DNA of 64,000 nucleotides from CAISIP01 sp031396205. Lineage in GTDB: Bacteria > Pseudomonadota > Gammaproteobacteria > Burkholderiales > Burkholderiaceae_C. The stretch lies in assembly GCA_031396205.1 (NCBI GenBank), contig JANNKH010000001.1, forward strand, positions 42,689 to 106,688, given 5' to 3'. Both the position numbers and the translations under genes were made by a program. Positions 46,945-55,086 of this stretch are shown piece by piece. The notes under the pieces were generated by a model. It ran no database searches. It was not told the DNA's origin and saw nothing but the letters and a program-made list of their open reading frames with translations. Positions within the stretch are counted from its first letter, which is position 1. Each line of letters starts with the position of its first letter.

Positions 46945-47985
46945 GTGACCCAACCCCTGGTCATCGACTGCCACGGCCACTACACCACCGCGCCCAAGGC
47001 GCTGGAGGCATGGCGCAATCGGCAGATCGCAGCCATCCAGGACCCGGCGTCCATGCCCAGCGTGTCCGAGCTCAGGATCAGCGACGACGAATTGCGCGAG
47101 TCGATCGAGTCCAACCAGCTGCGCCTGATGCGCGAGCGCGGCTCCGACCTGACGATCTTTTCGCCGCGCGCCAGCTTCATGGCACACCATATTGGCGATT
47201 TCAATGTCTCGTCCACCTGGGCTGCAATCTGCAACGAGCTGTGCTATCGGGTATCGCAACTGTTTCCGGACAACTTCATCGGCGCCGCCATGTTGCCGCA
47301 ATCGCCTGGTGTCGATCCGGCAACCTGCATTGCCGAGATCGAAAAGTGTGTTACCCAGTATGGCAATGTGGGAATCAACCTGAACCCGGACCCCAGCGGC
47401 GGCCATTGGACCTCGCCGCCGCTCGGCGACAGGCACTGGTACCCGATCTACGAGAAGATGGTCGAGCACGACATTGCGGCCATGATCCATGTGTCTACCA
47501 GCTGCAACGCGTGCTTCCATACCACCGGCGCGCACTACCTGAATGCGGATACCACCGCCTTCATGCAGTGCCTGACGTCCGACTTGTTCAAGGAATTTCC
47601 GACCCTGCGTTTCCTGATCCCGCACGGCGGTGGTGCGGTGCCCTACCACTGGGGCCGGTTTCGCGGCCTGGCGCAGGAGCTCAAGAAGCCCTTGCTGCAG
47701 GACCATCTGCTCAACAACATCTATTTCGACACCTGTGTTTACCACCAACCCGGCATCGACCTGCTCAACACCGTGATACCGGTCAAGAACGTGCTGTTTG
47801 CGTCCGAGATGATCGGGGCGGTACGCGGCATTGACCCAGAGACCGGCAACTATTACGACGACACCCGGCGCTATATCGAGGCGTCGAAGATCCTGAATGC
47901 CGACGACCGTCATCAAATATACGAGGGCAACGCCCGGCGTGTGTTCCCGCGCCTGGATGCCGCTCTGAAGACCAGGGGGAAATAG
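46945..47985 (+). CDS. ligJ: 4-Oxalomesaconate hydratase
   Basis: 346 residues from GTG 46945, with AAGGAG at 46931-46936. An amidohydrolase-2 fold protein with IDCHGHYTTAPKALE, FSPRASFMAHHIGD, MIHVSTSCNACFHTTGAHYLNADTTAFMQ and IPHGGGAVPYHWGRFRGLA, typical of LigJ/PmdE/GalB. It hydrates 4-oxalomesaconate to 4-carboxy-4-hydroxy-2-oxoadipate, the penultimate step of protocatechuate 4,5-cleavage. First gene of the operon, two bases before ligK. Confidence 0.92.
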   Translation: MTQPLVIDCHGHYTTAPKALEAWRNRQIAAIQDPASMPSVSELRISDDELRESIESNQLRLMRERGSDLTIFSPRASFMAHHIGDFNVSSTWAAICNELCYRVSQLFPDNFIGAAMLPQSPGVDPATCIAEIEKCVTQYGNVGINLNPDPSGGHWTSPPLGDRHWYPIYEKMVEHDIAAMIHVSTSCNACFHTTGAHYLNADTTAFMQCLTSDLFKEFPTLRFLIPHGGGAVPYHWGRFRGLAQELKKPLLQDHLLNNIYFDTCVYHQPGIDLLNTVIPVKNVLFASEMIGAVRGIDPETGNYYDDTRRYIEASKILNADDRHQIYEGNARRVFPRLDAALKTRGK

Positions 47986-47987
47986 CC

Positions 47988-48671
47988 ATGACCCAACTGG
48001 GTATCGTGAAACGCAACATCGTGCGCGCCGACAGGGCGGCTGTCGACAGACTGTCGGGCTTTGGTGTGGCGACCATTCATGAGGCGATGGGCCGGGTCGG
48101 CCTGATGAAGCCGACCATGCGCCCGATCTACACCGGCGCCCATCTGTGCGGCACCGCAGTAACGGTACTGCTGCAGCCCGGTGACAACTGGATGATGCAT
48201 GTAGCGGCGGAGCAACTGCAGCCGGGCGACGTGGTGGTGGCCGCAGTGACATCGGACAACGCCGATGGATTCTTTGGTGATCTGCTGGCGACATCGTTTC
48301 GCGCCCGTGGCGCGCTCGGCTTGGTGATCGACGGTGGCGTGCGCGATATCAAGGATCTCACCGCGATGCAGTTTCCGGTGTTTTCCAAGGCGGTGCATGC
48401 CAAGGGCACCATCAAGGCAACCCTCGGTTCGGTCAATATTGCGGTGGTGTGCGCCGGGGCGCTGGTCAATCCGGGCGACGTGGTTGTGGCCGATGACGAT
48501 GGTGTCGTCGTGGTACCCGCCGCGCTGGCGCAGCAGGTGGCCGATGCGGCCGCGGCACGCGAGGCCAACGAAGCCGAGAAGCGCGCCAAGCTGGCCGCCG
48601 GCGTGTTGGGGCTGGACATGTACAACATGCGTCCGGCGCTCGAAAAAGCCGGCCTGACGTATATCGACTGA
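47988..48671 (+). CDS. ligK: 4-Carboxy-4-hydroxy-2-oxoadipate aldolase
   Basis: 227 residues, RraA-like fold class II aldolase. Key segments: LSGFGVATIHEAMGRVGLM, GDNWMMHVAAEQLQPGDVVVAA, LVIDGGVRDIKDL (metal and substrate loop with Arg and Asp) and VVADDDGVVVVP. It splits the pathway intermediate to pyruvate and oxaloacetate. It sits directly between ligJ and ligI, the order seen in pmdEFD of Comamonas. GGGGGA precedes ATG 47988. Confidence 0.93.
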   Translation: MTQLGIVKRNIVRADRAAVDRLSGFGVATIHEAMGRVGLMKPTMRPIYTGAHLCGTAVTVLLQPGDNWMMHVAAEQLQPGDVVVAAVTSDNADGFFGDLLATSFRARGALGLVIDGGVRDIKDLTAMQFPVFSKAVHAKGTIKATLGSVNIAVVCAGALVNPGDVVVADDDGVVVVPAALAQQVADAAAAREANEAEKRAKLAAGVLGLDMYNMRPALEKAGLTYID

Positions 48672-48686
48672 TAGTGACGCACCATC

Positions 48687-49601
48687 ATGGCGACGGCATT
48701 CACCAGAACCCCTGGCTGGCTCGACTGGTTCGATGGTCCGAGCAAGCCCCAATTCAGCTTACCCCCCGGCGCCGTCGATGCGCACTGTCACGTGTTCGGA
48801 CCTGGTGACGTTTTCCCGTACGCGCCCGAGCGCAAGTACACGCCGTGCGACGCCTCCAAGGAGCAGTTGTTCGCCCTGCGCGACCATCTGGGCTTTGACA
48901 GGAACGTCATCGTGCAGGCGACCTGCCACGGTAGCGACAACAGGGCGCTGGTCGACGCGCTCAGGGCGTCCAATGGCAGGGCGCGCGGGGTTGCCACGGT
49001 CAACCGCGGTGTGACCGACGCTGAACTGCAGGAGATGCATGCCGCCGGTGTGCGCGGCACGCGATTCAACTTCGTCAAGCGCCTGGCCGACTTCACCCCG
49101 CGCGAGGTGTTGCTGGAGATCGCCAACCGCGTCGCGCCGCTGGGCTGGCATGTGGTGGTCTATTTCGAGGCGCAGGACCTGCCGCAGCTGTACGATTTTT
49201 TCACCGCGTTGCCGACCACGGTGGTGATAGACCACATGGGACGGCCCGACGTATCCAAGCCGGTCGACGGACCGCAGTTCAGCCTGTTCACGAAGATGAT
49301 GCGCGAGCACCCCAACATCTGGACCAAGGTCAGCTGCCCCGAGCGCCTGTCCGTGACCGGACCGAAAGCGCTGGCGGGCGAACAACATGCCTACCAGGAC
49401 GTCGTTGCGTACGCCCGCAAGCTGGTCGAGACCTTTCCGGACCGGGTTCTGTGGGGCACCGACTGGCCGCATCCCAACCTCAAGGACCACATGCCCGACG
49501 ACGGCCTGCTGGTGGATTTCATCGCGCAGATCGCAACCACGCCGCAGCTGCAGCACAAGCTGCTGGTCGAGAACCCGAACCGTCTGTACTGGAGCGATTG
49601 A
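48687..49601 (+). CDS. ligI: 2-Pyrone-4,6-dicarboxylate hydrolase
   Basis: 304 residues, amidohydrolase-2 family. VDAHCHVFGPGDVFPYAPERKYTP is the near-diagnostic LigI opening. ATCHGSDN, RGTRFNFVKRL, IDHMGRPD and LWGTDWPHPN supply the active site. It opens the lactone 2-pyrone-4,6-dicarboxylate to 4-oxalomesaconate. The stop overlaps the ligA start by one base (TGATG), so the two are translationally coupled. Confidence 0.95.
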   Translation: MATAFTRTPGWLDWFDGPSKPQFSLPPGAVDAHCHVFGPGDVFPYAPERKYTPCDASKEQLFALRDHLGFDRNVIVQATCHGSDNRALVDALRASNGRARGVATVNRGVTDAELQEMHAAGVRGTRFNFVKRLADFTPREVLLEIANRVAPLGWHVVVYFEAQDLPQLYDFFTALPTTVVIDHMGRPDVSKPVDGPQFSLFTKMMREHPNIWTKVSCPERLSVTGPKALAGEQHAYQDVVAYARKLVETFPDRVLWGTDWPHPNLKDHMPDDGLLVDFIAQIATTPQLQHKLLVENPNRLYWSD

Positions 49602-50044
49602 TGGCCCTCGACAAACCCTACAAGGACGTTCCTGGAACCACGATCTTCGACGCGGAACAATCACGCCTGGGCTACCACCTGAACCAGTTCTGCATGTCGC
49701 TGATGAAGGCCGAGAACCGTGCGCGATTCAAGGCAGACGAGCGGGTCTACCTCGACGAATGGCCCATGACCGAAGAGCAGAAACAGGCGGTGCTGGCGCG
49801 CGACCTGAACCGCTGCATCGCTGCCGGTGGCAACATCTACTTCCTGGCCAAGATCGGCGCCACTGATGGAAAGAGCTTCCAGCAGATGGCCGGCAGCATG
49901 ACCGGCATGACCGAGGATGAGTACCGCGCCATGATGGTCGCTGGCGGGCGCTCGGTGCAAGGCAACCGTTTTGTTGGCGAGGACGGCGACGCCCAGGCGC
50001 ATCGCCAACCCCAGGGCCGCAAGGCACAGAGCGGAGCCGCCTGA
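49601..50044 (+). CDS. ligA: Protocatechuate 4,5-dioxygenase alpha subunit
   Basis: 147 residues from ATG 49601. Helical small subunit with IFDAEQSRLGYHLNQFCMSL, LARDLNRCIAAGGNIYFLAKIGATDG and the Met-rich MAGSMTGMTEDEYRAMM, as in LigA. It forms a lid over the LigB active site. Its start overlaps the ligI stop and its stop overlaps the ligB start by one base, so ligI, ligA and ligB are tightly coupled. The last 25 residues are polar and variable. Confidence 0.95.
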   Translation: MALDKPYKDVPGTTIFDAEQSRLGYHLNQFCMSLMKAENRARFKADERVYLDEWPMTEEQKQAVLARDLNRCIAAGGNIYFLAKIGATDGKSFQQMAGSMTGMTEDEYRAMMVAGGRSVQGNRFVGEDGDAQAHRQPQGRKAQSGAA

Positions 50045-50901
50045 TGGCCAGCATCACCGCCAGTATTTACACCTCCCATGTGCCGGCGATTGGCGCAGCG
50101 ATGGACCTTGGCAAGACCGGCGAGCCCTACTGGCAGCCGTTGTTCAAGGGTTACGATTTCTCCAGGCAATGGTTGCAGGACAACACACCGGACGTGATTT
50201 TCCTGGTATTCAATGACCATGCCACCGCGTTCAGCCTGGACATGATCCCAACTTTTGCCATCGGTACCGCTGCGGAGTTCTTGCCGGCCGATGAAGGATG
50301 GGGCCCACGGCCGGTGCCCAAGGTGATCGGCCATCCTGAACTGGCGTCGCATATTGCGCAGTCGGTGGTCCAGGAAGACTTCGACCTGACCATCGTCAAC
50401 AAGATGGATGTCGACCACGGTCTGACGGTTCCGCTATCGCTGATGTGCGGCCAGCCCACGGCCTGGCCTTGTCCTGTGATTCCATTCGCGGTCAACGTGG
50501 TGCAGTACCCGGTGCCCTCGGGCCGGCGTTGCTTCCAGCTTGGGCAGGCGATCGGCCGCGCGATCGCGTCGTTTGACAAGCCGCTCAAGGTACAGATCTG
50601 GGGCACCGGTGGCATGAGCCACCAGTTGCAGGGACCGCGGGCGGGGCTGATCAACAAGGCGTTCGATACCGACTTCCTGGACCGCCTGATCAGTGATCCG
50701 GCCGGCCTGGCGCAGATGCCGCATATCGACTATGTGCGGGAAGCCGGTTCGGAGGGAATCGAACTGGTGATGTGGCTGATCGCGCGCGGCGCGATGGCTG
50801 ATGTGGCGGGTGGCGCCAAGCCGCAGGTGGCGCACCGCTTCTACCATGTGCCGGCGTCCAACACGGCGGTCGGGCACCTGATTCTGGAGAACCGGACATG
50901 A
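50044..50901 (+). CDS. ligB: Protocatechuate 4,5-dioxygenase beta subunit
   Basis: 285 residues. The extradiol ring-cleavage subunit binding Fe(II). His12 (TSHVPAIG), His59 (FNDHATAF) and Glu240 (EGIELVMW) are the predicted iron ligands, and His193 (MSHQLQG) is the catalytic base; all are intact relative to LigB. With LigA it cleaves protocatechuate to 4-carboxy-2-hydroxymuconate semialdehyde. A strong hairpin overlaps the stop codon (50892-50918) before the TRAP genes. Confidence 0.96.
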   Translation: MASITASIYTSHVPAIGAAMDLGKTGEPYWQPLFKGYDFSRQWLQDNTPDVIFLVFNDHATAFSLDMIPTFAIGTAAEFLPADEGWGPRPVPKVIGHPELASHIAQSVVQEDFDLTIVNKMDVDHGLTVPLSLMCGQPTAWPCPVIPFAVNVVQYPVPSGRRCFQLGQAIGRAIASFDKPLKVQIWGTGGMSHQLQGPRAGLINKAFDTDFLDRLISDPAGLAQMPHIDYVREAGSEGIELVMWLIARGAMADVAGGAKPQVAHRFYHVPASNTAVGHLILENRT

Positions 50902-50918
50902 CGCGCTTGTCATGCCGG
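50892..50918 (+). repeat. Inverted repeat spanning the ligB stop
   Basis: CCGG (50892-50895) and CATGAC (50897-50902) pair with GTCATG (50909-50914) and CCGG (50915-50918), with a single bulged A and the 6-nt loop GCGCTT. There is no T run. It may stabilise the lig message or mark a processing point before the TRAP genes. Confidence 0.5.
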
Positions 50919-51050
50919 CCTTCGATGCATTGGGGCAAATACGGTGTCCGGCTGTGGACTGCCGTGTTAGCGTACAAGGGCAGTTGCCGCAGGGCTGGAC
51001 GAGGGCGCACAAGCGGTCCGGATTTCGTTTCAATTACCAGGAGACTCACC

Positions 51051-52079
51051 ATGAAATTTCAACTATCAACAATGCTGGCTGCATTGGTGCTCGGCGCAGC
51101 CCTGCAGTCGGTCCAGGCCGCCGACGTGACCCTGCGGGTGCACCAGATGCTGCCGCCGCAGGCCGCCATTCCAGCCAAGGGCTTGCTGCCCTGGGCTGAG
51201 AAGGTCGAGAAGGAAAGCGGCGGGCGCATCAAGGTCCAGCATTTCCCGACCATGCAGCTGGGAGGCAAGCCGCCAGACCTGTTCGATCAGGCAAAGGATG
51301 GCGTCGTCGACATTGTCTGGACGGTGCTTGGATACACGCCCGGCCGTTTTCCCAAGACCGAGGCGTTCGAGTTGCCGTTCATGAGCGGCTCTTCCGAGGC
51401 ATCGTCGAAGGCGTTCCAGGAGTATGTCGAGAAGAACGCGATGGACGAATTCAAGGACGTCAAGCTGCTGGCGGTGCATACGCACGGACCCGGGCTGTTT
51501 CACAGCAAGGACCCGATCAACAAGCTCGAGGACCTCAAGGGCATGAAGGTGCGGGGCGGTTCACGCGTGATCAACATCATGCTCGAGCAACTCGGCGCCA
51601 CGCCGGTCGGCATGCCGGTGCCGGCGGTGGGCGAGGCCCTGTCCAAGGGCGTGATCGGTGCCACCACCATTCCATGGGAGGTTGTGCCCTCGGTCAAGGT
51701 GCAGCAGATCGTCAAGAACCACACCGGGTTCACGGGTGCCAAGGGTCTGTATACGCAGACCTTCGCCGTGGCGATGAACAAGGCCAGCTACGACAAGCTG
51801 CCGGCGGATCTGAAAAAGGTCATCGATGCCAATTCCGGCATCGAGTTCGCCGCAAAACTGGGTCGCGTCATGGACGAGGCCGACAAGCTGGGCCTGTCGC
51901 TGGCACAAAAGGCGGGCAACAACATCATCACGCTGGATGCGGCCGAGACGGCACGCTGGCAACGTGCCGCCAACGGGGTTCGCGCGGTTTGGTTCAAGGA
52001 GGTCGGCGACAAGGGCATGGACGGGCCGAAGCTGGCGGCCGAAGCCGAGGCGCTGATCAACAAGTATTCCAAGAAGTAG
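51051..52079 (+). CDS. TRAP transporter periplasmic binding protein in the lig cluster (DctP family)
   Basis: 342 residues from ATG 51051, with AGGAGA upstream and a signal peptide ending SVQA-AD. DctP motifs: TVLGYTPGRFPKTEAFELPF, HTHGPGLFHSKDPI, and LKGMKVRGGSR with the carboxylate-binding Arg. Its position between ligB and ligC suggests uptake of protocatechuate or a related aromatic acid. It is paralogous to the binding protein at 22602-23618. A terminator follows the gene and precedes dctQ. Confidence 0.92.
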   Translation: MKFQLSTMLAALVLGAALQSVQAADVTLRVHQMLPPQAAIPAKGLLPWAEKVEKESGGRIKVQHFPTMQLGGKPPDLFDQAKDGVVDIVWTVLGYTPGRFPKTEAFELPFMSGSSEASSKAFQEYVEKNAMDEFKDVKLLAVHTHGPGLFHSKDPINKLEDLKGMKVRGGSRVINIMLEQLGATPVGMPVPAVGEALSKGVIGATTIPWEVVPSVKVQQIVKNHTGFTGAKGLYTQTFAVAMNKASYDKLPADLKKVIDANSGIEFAAKLGRVMDEADKLGLSLAQKAGNNIITLDAAETARWQRAANGVRAVWFKEVGDKGMDGPKLAAEAEALINKYSKK

Positions 52080-52092
52080 TCCAACGAGCGCA

Positions 52093-52131
52093 ACGCGGGA
52101 CCCGCGCCTGGGCGAGCGCCCCGCGTTTTTT
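52093..52131 (+). terminator. Intrinsic terminator between dctP and dctQ (second TRAP operon)
   Basis: ACGCGGG (52093-52099) pairs with CCCGCGT (52120-52126), with a 20-nt loop that can itself pair in part, followed by six T (52126-52131). It lies 14 bp after the dctP stop, and the T run ends three bases before the dctQ ATG. Confidence 0.8.
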
Positions 52132-52134
52132 CAG

Positions 52135-52653
52135 ATGAACACATCTATTTACCGCCTGAGCCAGTGGCTGGCGCGGTTCGGTGCGGTCGTTCTGGCCGCC
52201 TTGGCGATCATGACTGTTGTCAGCATCGCCGGGCGCGCCTTGTCTTTTGCCGGGCTTGGGCCGGTTCCGGGTGACTTTGAACTGGTCGAGGCGGGCACCG
52301 CACTGGCGGTCTTCTGCTTCATGCCCTGGTGCCACCTTAAAGGCGGCCATGCGGTGGTGGATATGTTGTGGAATGTGTACCCGGCGCCGATGCGCCACGT
52401 GCTTGCGGTCCTGTCCGATGGCTTGATGTTTGGCGTCTGGATGCTGCTGGTCTGGCGCATGGGGATCGCGACGATGGACTATTACGGCAATGGCGAGGTC
52501 AGCTTCATCCTGCAAATGCCGGTGTGGTGGGGCTACGCGAGCTCCATGGTGCCGGCGCTGATTGGCTGCGTGGTCTATGCCTGGCGTCTGCTCGAAACAT
52601 TGGGCCTGGCCAGCGCGCCGCAGGAATTCGCACCCGGCGGAGCGGCACACTGA
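52135..52653 (+). CDS. TRAP transporter small permease (DctQ) in the lig cluster
   Basis: 172 residues with four membrane helices (MNTSIYRLSQWLARFG then hydrophobic segments). CFMPWCHLKGGHAVVD is the DctQ-type connector. ATG 52135 directly follows the terminator T run and no ribosome site is visible, so translation efficiency should be low. Its stop overlaps the dctM start by one base (TGATG). Confidence 0.85.
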   Translation: MNTSIYRLSQWLARFGAVVLAALAIMTVVSIAGRALSFAGLGPVPGDFELVEAGTALAVFCFMPWCHLKGGHAVVDMLWNVYPAPMRHVLAVLSDGLMFGVWMLLVWRMGIATMDYYGNGEVSFILQMPVWWGYASSMVPALIGCVVYAWRLLETLGLASAPQEFAPGGAAH

Positions 52654-53969
52654 TGGACCCGTTATTGCTTGGCGCCCTGTCTTTCCCGGTCCTGCTGCTG
52701 CTGATCTTTCTGCGGGTGCCGATTGGCCTGTCGATGCTGGTACTCGGGCTGGTCGGCTCATGGCAGGTGTATGGCAGTGCCGCGCCGTTGCTCAACCAGA
52801 TGAAGACGCTGGCCTATGGCCAGTTTTCGAACCATTCGCTGTCCATCGTTCCGCTGTTCCTGCTGATGGGCCAGTTTGCTGCGCTCGGCGGCATGTCCAA
52901 GGCGCTGTTCAAGGCGGCCGAGGCATTTCTGGGTCACCGCCGAGGTGGCGTGGCGATGGCCGCGATCGGCGCCTGCGCCGGGTTCGGTTCCATCTGCGGC
53001 TCTTCGCTGGCGACCGCCGCGACGATGGGTCAGGTCGCGTTGCCCGAACTGCGGCGCGCGGGCTACTCCGGCGCCCTGGCGACGGGCGCGCTGGCAGCAG
53101 GGGGTACGCTGGGCATCCTGATTCCACCGTCCATCGTGCTGGTGATCTACGCCATCCTGGCCGAGCAGAACATTGCCAAGTTGTTCGCTGCGGCTTTCAT
53201 ACCGGGCATCCTGGCCGCCATGGGTTACATGGTGGTGATCAACATCTACGTTCGCATCTGGCCCAATTCGGCCGGGCAGATCGCTCCCTTGCCCTGGCCC
53301 GAGCGCATGCAGGCGCTGGTTGCAGTGTGGCCGGTGCTGCTGATCTTTGTCGTAGTCATCGGCGGTATTTACTCCGGAGTTTTCACGCCAACCGAAGGTG
53401 CTGCGGTGGGAGCGGTGACGACCGGCCTGTTGGCGTGGTGGCGTGGCGGGTTGCGGCGAAAATCGCTGCTCGAATCGCTCGAGGCGACGGCGTCGTCATC
53501 GGCGATGGTGTTCATGATCGTACTCGGCGCCGCAGCCTACAACACCTTTCTGGCGTTGTCGCAGCTGCCTCAGGAACTCGCCGGCTGGGTCGGTGCGCAG
53601 GGATTCGGACCCTACGAGGTACTGTGGGCCATATTGATCTTTTACCTGATCTTTGGCTGCGTGATGGATTCGCTGTCGATGATTCTGCTCACGATTCCGG
53701 TTTTCTTCCCGATGATTGCCGGGCTCGATTTCGGGTTGAGTCCCGAGGAAACCGCCATCTGGTTCGGGATCCTGGTTCTGATCGTGGTCGAGGTGGGCCT
53801 GATAACGCCGCCGGTGGGCATGAATCTTTTCGTGATCCAGTCGATGGCGCCCGACATACCGATCCGCGACACCTACCGTGGTGTGATGCCGTTTGTCGCC
53901 AGTGACCTGGTGCGCGTGGTCCTGCTGGTGCTGTTTCCGGCGATCTCGTTGTTCGTGCTCAGGTTCTAG
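52653..53969 (+). CDS. TRAP transporter large permease (DctM) in the lig cluster
   Basis: 438 residues from ATG 52653 (MDPLLLGALS), about 12 membrane helices. DctM signatures: GFGSICGSSLATAATMGQV, AAGGTLGILIPPSIVLVIY and VEVGLITPPVGMNLFV. It forms the transport channel with the DctQ encoded just before (one-base overlap). Presumably imports an aromatic acid degraded by the lig enzymes. Confidence 0.93.
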   Translation: MDPLLLGALSFPVLLLLIFLRVPIGLSMLVLGLVGSWQVYGSAAPLLNQMKTLAYGQFSNHSLSIVPLFLLMGQFAALGGMSKALFKAAEAFLGHRRGGVAMAAIGACAGFGSICGSSLATAATMGQVALPELRRAGYSGALATGALAAGGTLGILIPPSIVLVIYAILAEQNIAKLFAAAFIPGILAAMGYMVVINIYVRIWPNSAGQIAPLPWPERMQALVAVWPVLLIFVVVIGGIYSGVFTPTEGAAVGAVTTGLLAWWRGGLRRKSLLESLEATASSSAMVFMIVLGAAAYNTFLALSQLPQELAGWVGAQGFGPYEVLWAILIFYLIFGCVMDSLSMILLTIPVFFPMIAGLDFGLSPEETAIWFGILVLIVVEVGLITPPVGMNLFVIQSMAPDIPIRDTYRGVMPFVASDLVRVVLLVLFPAISLFVLRF

Positions 53970-54046
53970 GGGAAATCCCGCAGCCCGCCTGGCCGGACAT
54001 GGCGCCAGTCGGGCGCGATCCATCGTCAATTCGAGAAGGAGCCATC

Positions 54047-55000
54047 ATGACCAGAATCATCAAGGTCGCACTGGCAGGGGCCGGTGCTTTCGGCATCAAG
54101 CATCTGGACAGCATCAGGAACATTGATGGTGTCGAGGTTGTGTCGCTGGTCAGCAGGGAACTGGCGAAGACAAAGGAAATCGCTGACCGATACGGCATTG
54201 GGCATGTGTCGACCGACCTGGCCGACAGCCTGGCGCTCGGCGAGGTCGATGCCGTCATCCTGTGCACGCCGACCCAGATGCATGCCGAGCAGGCCATCGC
54301 CTGTCTGAACGCGGGCAAACATGTGCAAGTCGAGATTCCGCTGGCCGATAGCATCCAGGGTGCCGAAGCGGTGGTAGCAATGGCCGGCAAGAGCGGGCTG
54401 GTGGCCATGTGCGGGCATACCCGGCGCTTCAACCCCAGCCACCAATATGTGAAGAACCAGATCCTGGCTGGTGCGTTCGACATTCAGCAGATGGATGTGC
54501 AGACTTATTTCTTGCGGCGTACCAATTCCAATGCGTTGGGTCAGGCGCGATCCTGGACAGATCACCTGCTATGGCATCACGCAGCGCACACGGTCGACCT
54601 GTTCGCCTACCAGTGCGGTAGCCCCATCGTGCAAGCCAACGCGCTGCAGGGGCCGATCCATCCGGTGCTGGGCATCGCGATGGACATGAGCATCCAGCTC
54701 AAGGCGGCCAGTGGTGCGATCTGCACATTGAGCCTGAGTTTCAACAATGACGGGCCGCTGGGCACCTATTTCCGGTACATCGGGGACACCGCAACCTATC
54801 TTGCGCGTTACGACGACCTGTACAACGGCAAGGACGAGAAAATCGATGTCTCCGGGGTGGCGGTGTCGATGAACGGCATCGAACTGCAGGACCGCGAATA
54901 CTTCGCCGCAATTCGCGAGGGACGGGAGCCCAATTCCAGCGTCGCCAGCGTATTGCCCTGTTATCAGGTGCTGCACCAGCTCGAGCAGCAACTCGCCTGA
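54047..55000 (+). CDS. ligC: 4-Carboxy-2-hydroxymuconate-6-semialdehyde dehydrogenase
   Basis: 317 residues from ATG 54047, with AAGGAG upstream. A Gfo/Idh/MocA fold: the Rossmann turn VALAGAGAFGIKHLD, the domain linker VILCTPTQMHAEQAIACLNAGKHVQVEIPLA, and GHTRRFNPSHQYVKNQI, all characteristic of LigC. It oxidises the hemiacetal of the ring-cleavage product to 2-pyrone-4,6-dicarboxylate. In Comamonas, pmdC directly follows pmdB; here the TRAP genes lie between them. Confidence 0.93.
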   Translation: MTRIIKVALAGAGAFGIKHLDSIRNIDGVEVVSLVSRELAKTKEIADRYGIGHVSTDLADSLALGEVDAVILCTPTQMHAEQAIACLNAGKHVQVEIPLADSIQGAEAVVAMAGKSGLVAMCGHTRRFNPSHQYVKNQILAGAFDIQQMDVQTYFLRRTNSNALGQARSWTDHLLWHHAAHTVDLFAYQCGSPIVQANALQGPIHPVLGIAMDMSIQLKAASGAICTLSLSFNNDGPLGTYFRYIGDTATYLARYDDLYNGKDEKIDVSGVAVSMNGIELQDREYFAAIREGREPNSSVASVLPCYQVLHQLEQQLA

Positions 55001-55086
55001 GCGCTCCGCGGCACAATCGGCTGGGCCGTTCGGCCGTGCGCGGCGATGGACGGCCCTGTCTTGTGAACGTAACGAGGAAACAGCCC

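Noticed and set aside
46474..48294. 606-codon minus-strand frame across lysR and ligJ-ligK
   Set aside because: It is antisense to three well-identified genes, and its sequence is low complexity with no motif.
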